From: a bacterium
GTDB lineage: Bacteria; Patescibacteriota; Minisyncoccia; Minisyncoccales; PEYH01
NCBI GenBank assembly: GCA_021158195.1
Contig: JAGGVA010000055.1
Location: forward strand, 1-7,650
Length of the DNA stretch: 7,650 nt
Direction: 5' to 3'
Shown here: positions 5,881 to 7,650 of the stretch, one piece after another
Layout: each line of letters opens with the position of its first letter
How positions within the stretch are numbered: position 1 is the stretch's first letter
Position numbers and translations under genes: made by a program
Notes under the pieces: generated by a model
Databases searched by the model: none
Told to the model about the DNA's origin: nothing
The model's input: the letters and a program-made list of their open reading frames with translations, nothing else

Positions 5881-7650
5881 ATGCGGAAGGCAATCAAACA
5901 TTATTTCATTCTCACAATCATTTTTTCTCTTGGAATTGCTTTTGGTGCTAAAATTTTTGCACAAGATTTAAATGTCAGTTATCCTTCAATTCCGGGAGTA
6001 GGAAAGCCCGAATCTACCGCTACTCCAATTGTCCTTTATTTAAAATACATCTACAATCTTGCTATTGCTCTTGCTGGTATTATTCTTTTCGTCTCCCTAA
6101 TTAGAGGAGGACTTTTATATTTTAGTTCTGGTGGAAATCCGGCAAAAATGAAACAAGCAAAAGAGCGAATACAAAATTCTCTTTTGGGTATTCTGCTTAT
6201 TTTTTCCTCTTATTTAATTCTTAATACTATCAATCCAGAACTAGTAATCTTCCCCACATTTAATATTCAACCTTCCAACCCCCAAAATGTAACTGCTCCC
6301 GATCTTTCTGTTGATACGGTGACAATTAAATTCAAAGAGATTCCAATCGGCACTCTTTTAACCTCAGAATTCTCTGTATCATCATTTATTGCCACTTCTT
6401 CTCCTCCTGAAGTTTGTGCTCCTACTTCATCACCAACAAGTTCTTCGGGCATTTATCCTCCTACACTTACAGCCTGCGTGTATTCAACTTTTGAAGGGGC
6501 CCTACATGGAGAAAGATTAAAAAGGATTCATGAAGTTGCTTCTACCACTTTGCCGGTAGTTGATATGTTAGCAACACTTTCCCAGCAACTCTTAGGAATT
6601 ACCCAGGACTTTCAAGATGCAACAGAGGATCTGGTTAATTATGCTCTTCATCAGTGTAGTTGTGAAAATTGTGATAAACCTCCTTGTATTGGAGGCGTAG
6701 GAGAAAATTGCTGCAGTATGAATGCTTGTTCTTGTAGTGGTGATTCGTGTAAAAATGTTCGGGAACAAATGAAGAAATTGCGCCAAGAAACTATTCCAAA
6801 TATGTGGCCTAATATGAGATGTCAAATGGCTGAGAACGAATTCTTATACAAGGCCTTTTTGGCTTTTTTAGACGCTAACAACCTAGTAGATCAAGAAGAT
6901 TCTGACGATGATTACATCGGTTCCCAAGAAGCTCAAGATCTAATAAGCCAAATCAATTCGTGTGTAAACGATGGTTTATTAGATCAAGATCAGTGGCAGA
7001 AAATTTATGATCCTGCGACCAACACTAATGATTTAATTGAACTTATGGCAACGGTGGAAAACAAAGGAACCGTCTCTCCAAAAACTGATCCTCCAGAAAG
7101 AGATGTTCAAACTAACTTAAACGATTTAAAGGCTATTATCGAAGCAATAGAAGAAGGCAGAAAATATATCGAACCCTATACTCCTGATATAGATGCTTCG
7201 TCTTGGACAGGGCAATATAAATATTCAGGACACCTAACATTTGTGCCCCGAGCACAACTTGTTGATTTCTTGGGAACCACTCAATATAAGGTAGAAAAAA
7301 TTGTGGGATCAAGCGGATTTCTACCTCCAGACCAAAATTCTAAAACTACACTTAAAGTAGAAATTGACCGATATAGATTATCTAATCTTGCCGATAATAT
7401 CTATGTTAAGCCTGTGGGTGGAGACCCTGCCATATTTTATGCCTACTCAATTCCGGAGATTGAAACATTTTTCCCTCCTATAACAGAAAAGGAGAATAAT
7501 ATAGTTTATGCTCAAGGACCTACCTCTACCGAAAATCTTTATGGTCCTCCTTCTGTTTGCAGTCGAGTAGTAGAAATTCCTATTGGTTTAACAATTGATA
7601 AAGGATTGGAGCTTTCTAGCGAAATTTGGTTTGAACTTTATAATATCTGG
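5881..7650 (+). CDS. Pilin-like (VirB2-type) two-TM protein with large Cys-rich ectodomain, 3' end missing
   Basis: From ATG 5881 the frame stays open to the window edge, giving 590 codons without a stop; the gene is truncated by the window. Residues 1-28 are a signal peptide: basic start MRKAIKH, hydrophobic core, and likely cleavage after IFA (27). Residues ~50-120 form a T4SS-pilin/TrbC-VirB2-like module: TM1 about 58-80, the turn SSGGNP (82-87), an amphipathic AK-rich helix (88-100), TM2 about 101-115, ending in NTINPEL. A Ser/Pro/Thr-rich linker (about 171-198) follows. Residues 259-290 hold nine cysteines (C-x-C-x2-C-x4-C-x7-CC-x4-C-x-C-x4-C); further Cys are at 179, 199, 314, 361 and 560, 14 in all. 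Residues 331-345 are acidic. The rest (about 440-590) looks beta-rich, as in extracellular domains. Ordinary VirB2 pilins are about 100 residues, so this is a pilin-like module joined to a large exported domain. It has no clear SD and starts 6 nt after the previous stop. Confidence 0.85.
   Translation, partial: MRKAIKHYFILTIIFSLGIAFGAKIFAQDLNVSYPSIPGVGKPESTATPIVLYLKYIYNLAIALAGIILFVSLIRGGLLYFSSGGNPAKMKQAKERIQNSLLGILLIFSSYLILNTINPELVIFPTFNIQPSNPQNVTAPDLSVDTVTIKFKEIPIGTLLTSEFSVSSFIATSSPPEVCAPTSSPTSSSGIYPPTLTACVYSTFEGALHGERLKRIHEVASTTLPVVDMLATLSQQLLGITQDFQDATEDLVNYALHQCSCENCDKPPCIGGVGENCCSMNACSCSGDSCKNVREQMKKLRQETIPNMWPNMRCQMAENEFLYKAFLAFLDANNLVDQEDSDDDYIGSQEAQDLISQINSCVNDGLLDQDQWQKIYDPATNTNDLIELMATVENKGTVSPKTDPPERDVQTNLNDLKAIIEAIEEGRKYIEPYTPDIDASSWTGQYKYSGHLTFVPRAQLVDFLGTTQYKVEKIVGSSGFLPPDQNSKTTLKVEIDRYRLSNLADNIYVKPVGGDPAIFYAYSIPEIETFFPPITEKENNIVYAQGPTSTENLYGPPSVCSRVVEIPIGLTIDKGLELSSEIWFELYNIW

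Noticed and set aside
6592..6825. 77-codon minus-strand frame opposite the Cys-rich segment
   Set aside because: It lies wholly within the long pilin-like ORF on the other strand and has no SD or family resemblance.
6841..6925. EF-hand-like calcium site in the acidic stretch of the exported protein
   Set aside because: Asp and Asn residues are dense (331-345), but the D-x-[DN]-x-[DN]-G spacing with the central Gly and the position-12 Glu is not met.
1..7650. CRISPR array, tRNA, rRNA, insertion sequence or alternative TGA=Gly code
   Set aside because: No regularly spaced repeats, cloverleaf-like segments, transposase motifs or terminal inverted repeats were seen, and TGA serves as the stop of two genes in the T4SS run with none inside the supported coding sequences.

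Overview
The window looks like an AT-rich chromosomal segment of a Candidate Phyla Radiation (Patescibacteria, Parcubacteria-like) bacterium. This assignment is an inference from four things seen here: a compact PrgI / TraC-like / VirB4 / small membrane protein / two-TM pilin gene order, very short or overlapping gene spacing, mostly absent Shine-Dalgarno sequences, and low GC. TGA is used as a stop (3754-3756 and 5537-5539), so the TGA=Gly code of Gracilibacteria/Absconditabacteria is unlikely.

Layout. (1) 3-1091, plus strand: the 3' part of a long, charged, mostly helical protein of unknown function that begins before the window. (2) 1093-1117: a strong hairpin shared as terminator with the convergent gene. 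(3) 1103-2233, minus strand: a two-TM SPFH/band-7 membrane protein with a textbook sigma70 promoter (TTGACA-17-TATAGT) and a perfect AGGAGG ribosome site. (4) 2234-2353: divergent promoter region. (5) 2354-7650, plus strand: a tight run of six genes. These are a 107-aa helical protein, a PrgI-family membrane protein, a TraC-like/VirB4 N-terminal-type protein, a VirB4 ATPase with intact Walker A and B motifs, a 112-aa three-TM protein, and a large open-ended gene. The last encodes a signal peptide, a T4SS-pilin-like (VirB2-type) two-TM module and a cysteine-rich ectodomain of at least 470 residues.

Reading together: the plus-strand run is the inner-membrane/ATPase/pilin part of a Gram-positive-style type IV secretion (conjugation-like or DNA/protein-transfer) apparatus. 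PrgI is the VirB3-position membrane partner of VirB4, VirB4 powers assembly or transfer, and the pilin-type protein would supply the exported or cell-surface part. No coupling protein (VirD4), relaxase, VirB6/TrbL protein or outer-membrane core gene is visible; they may lie outside the window. The most unusual item is the last gene, where a pilin-like membrane module is joined to a large extracytoplasmic domain carrying a 9-cysteine cluster. No tRNA, rRNA, CRISPR array, IS element or attachment site was recognised.
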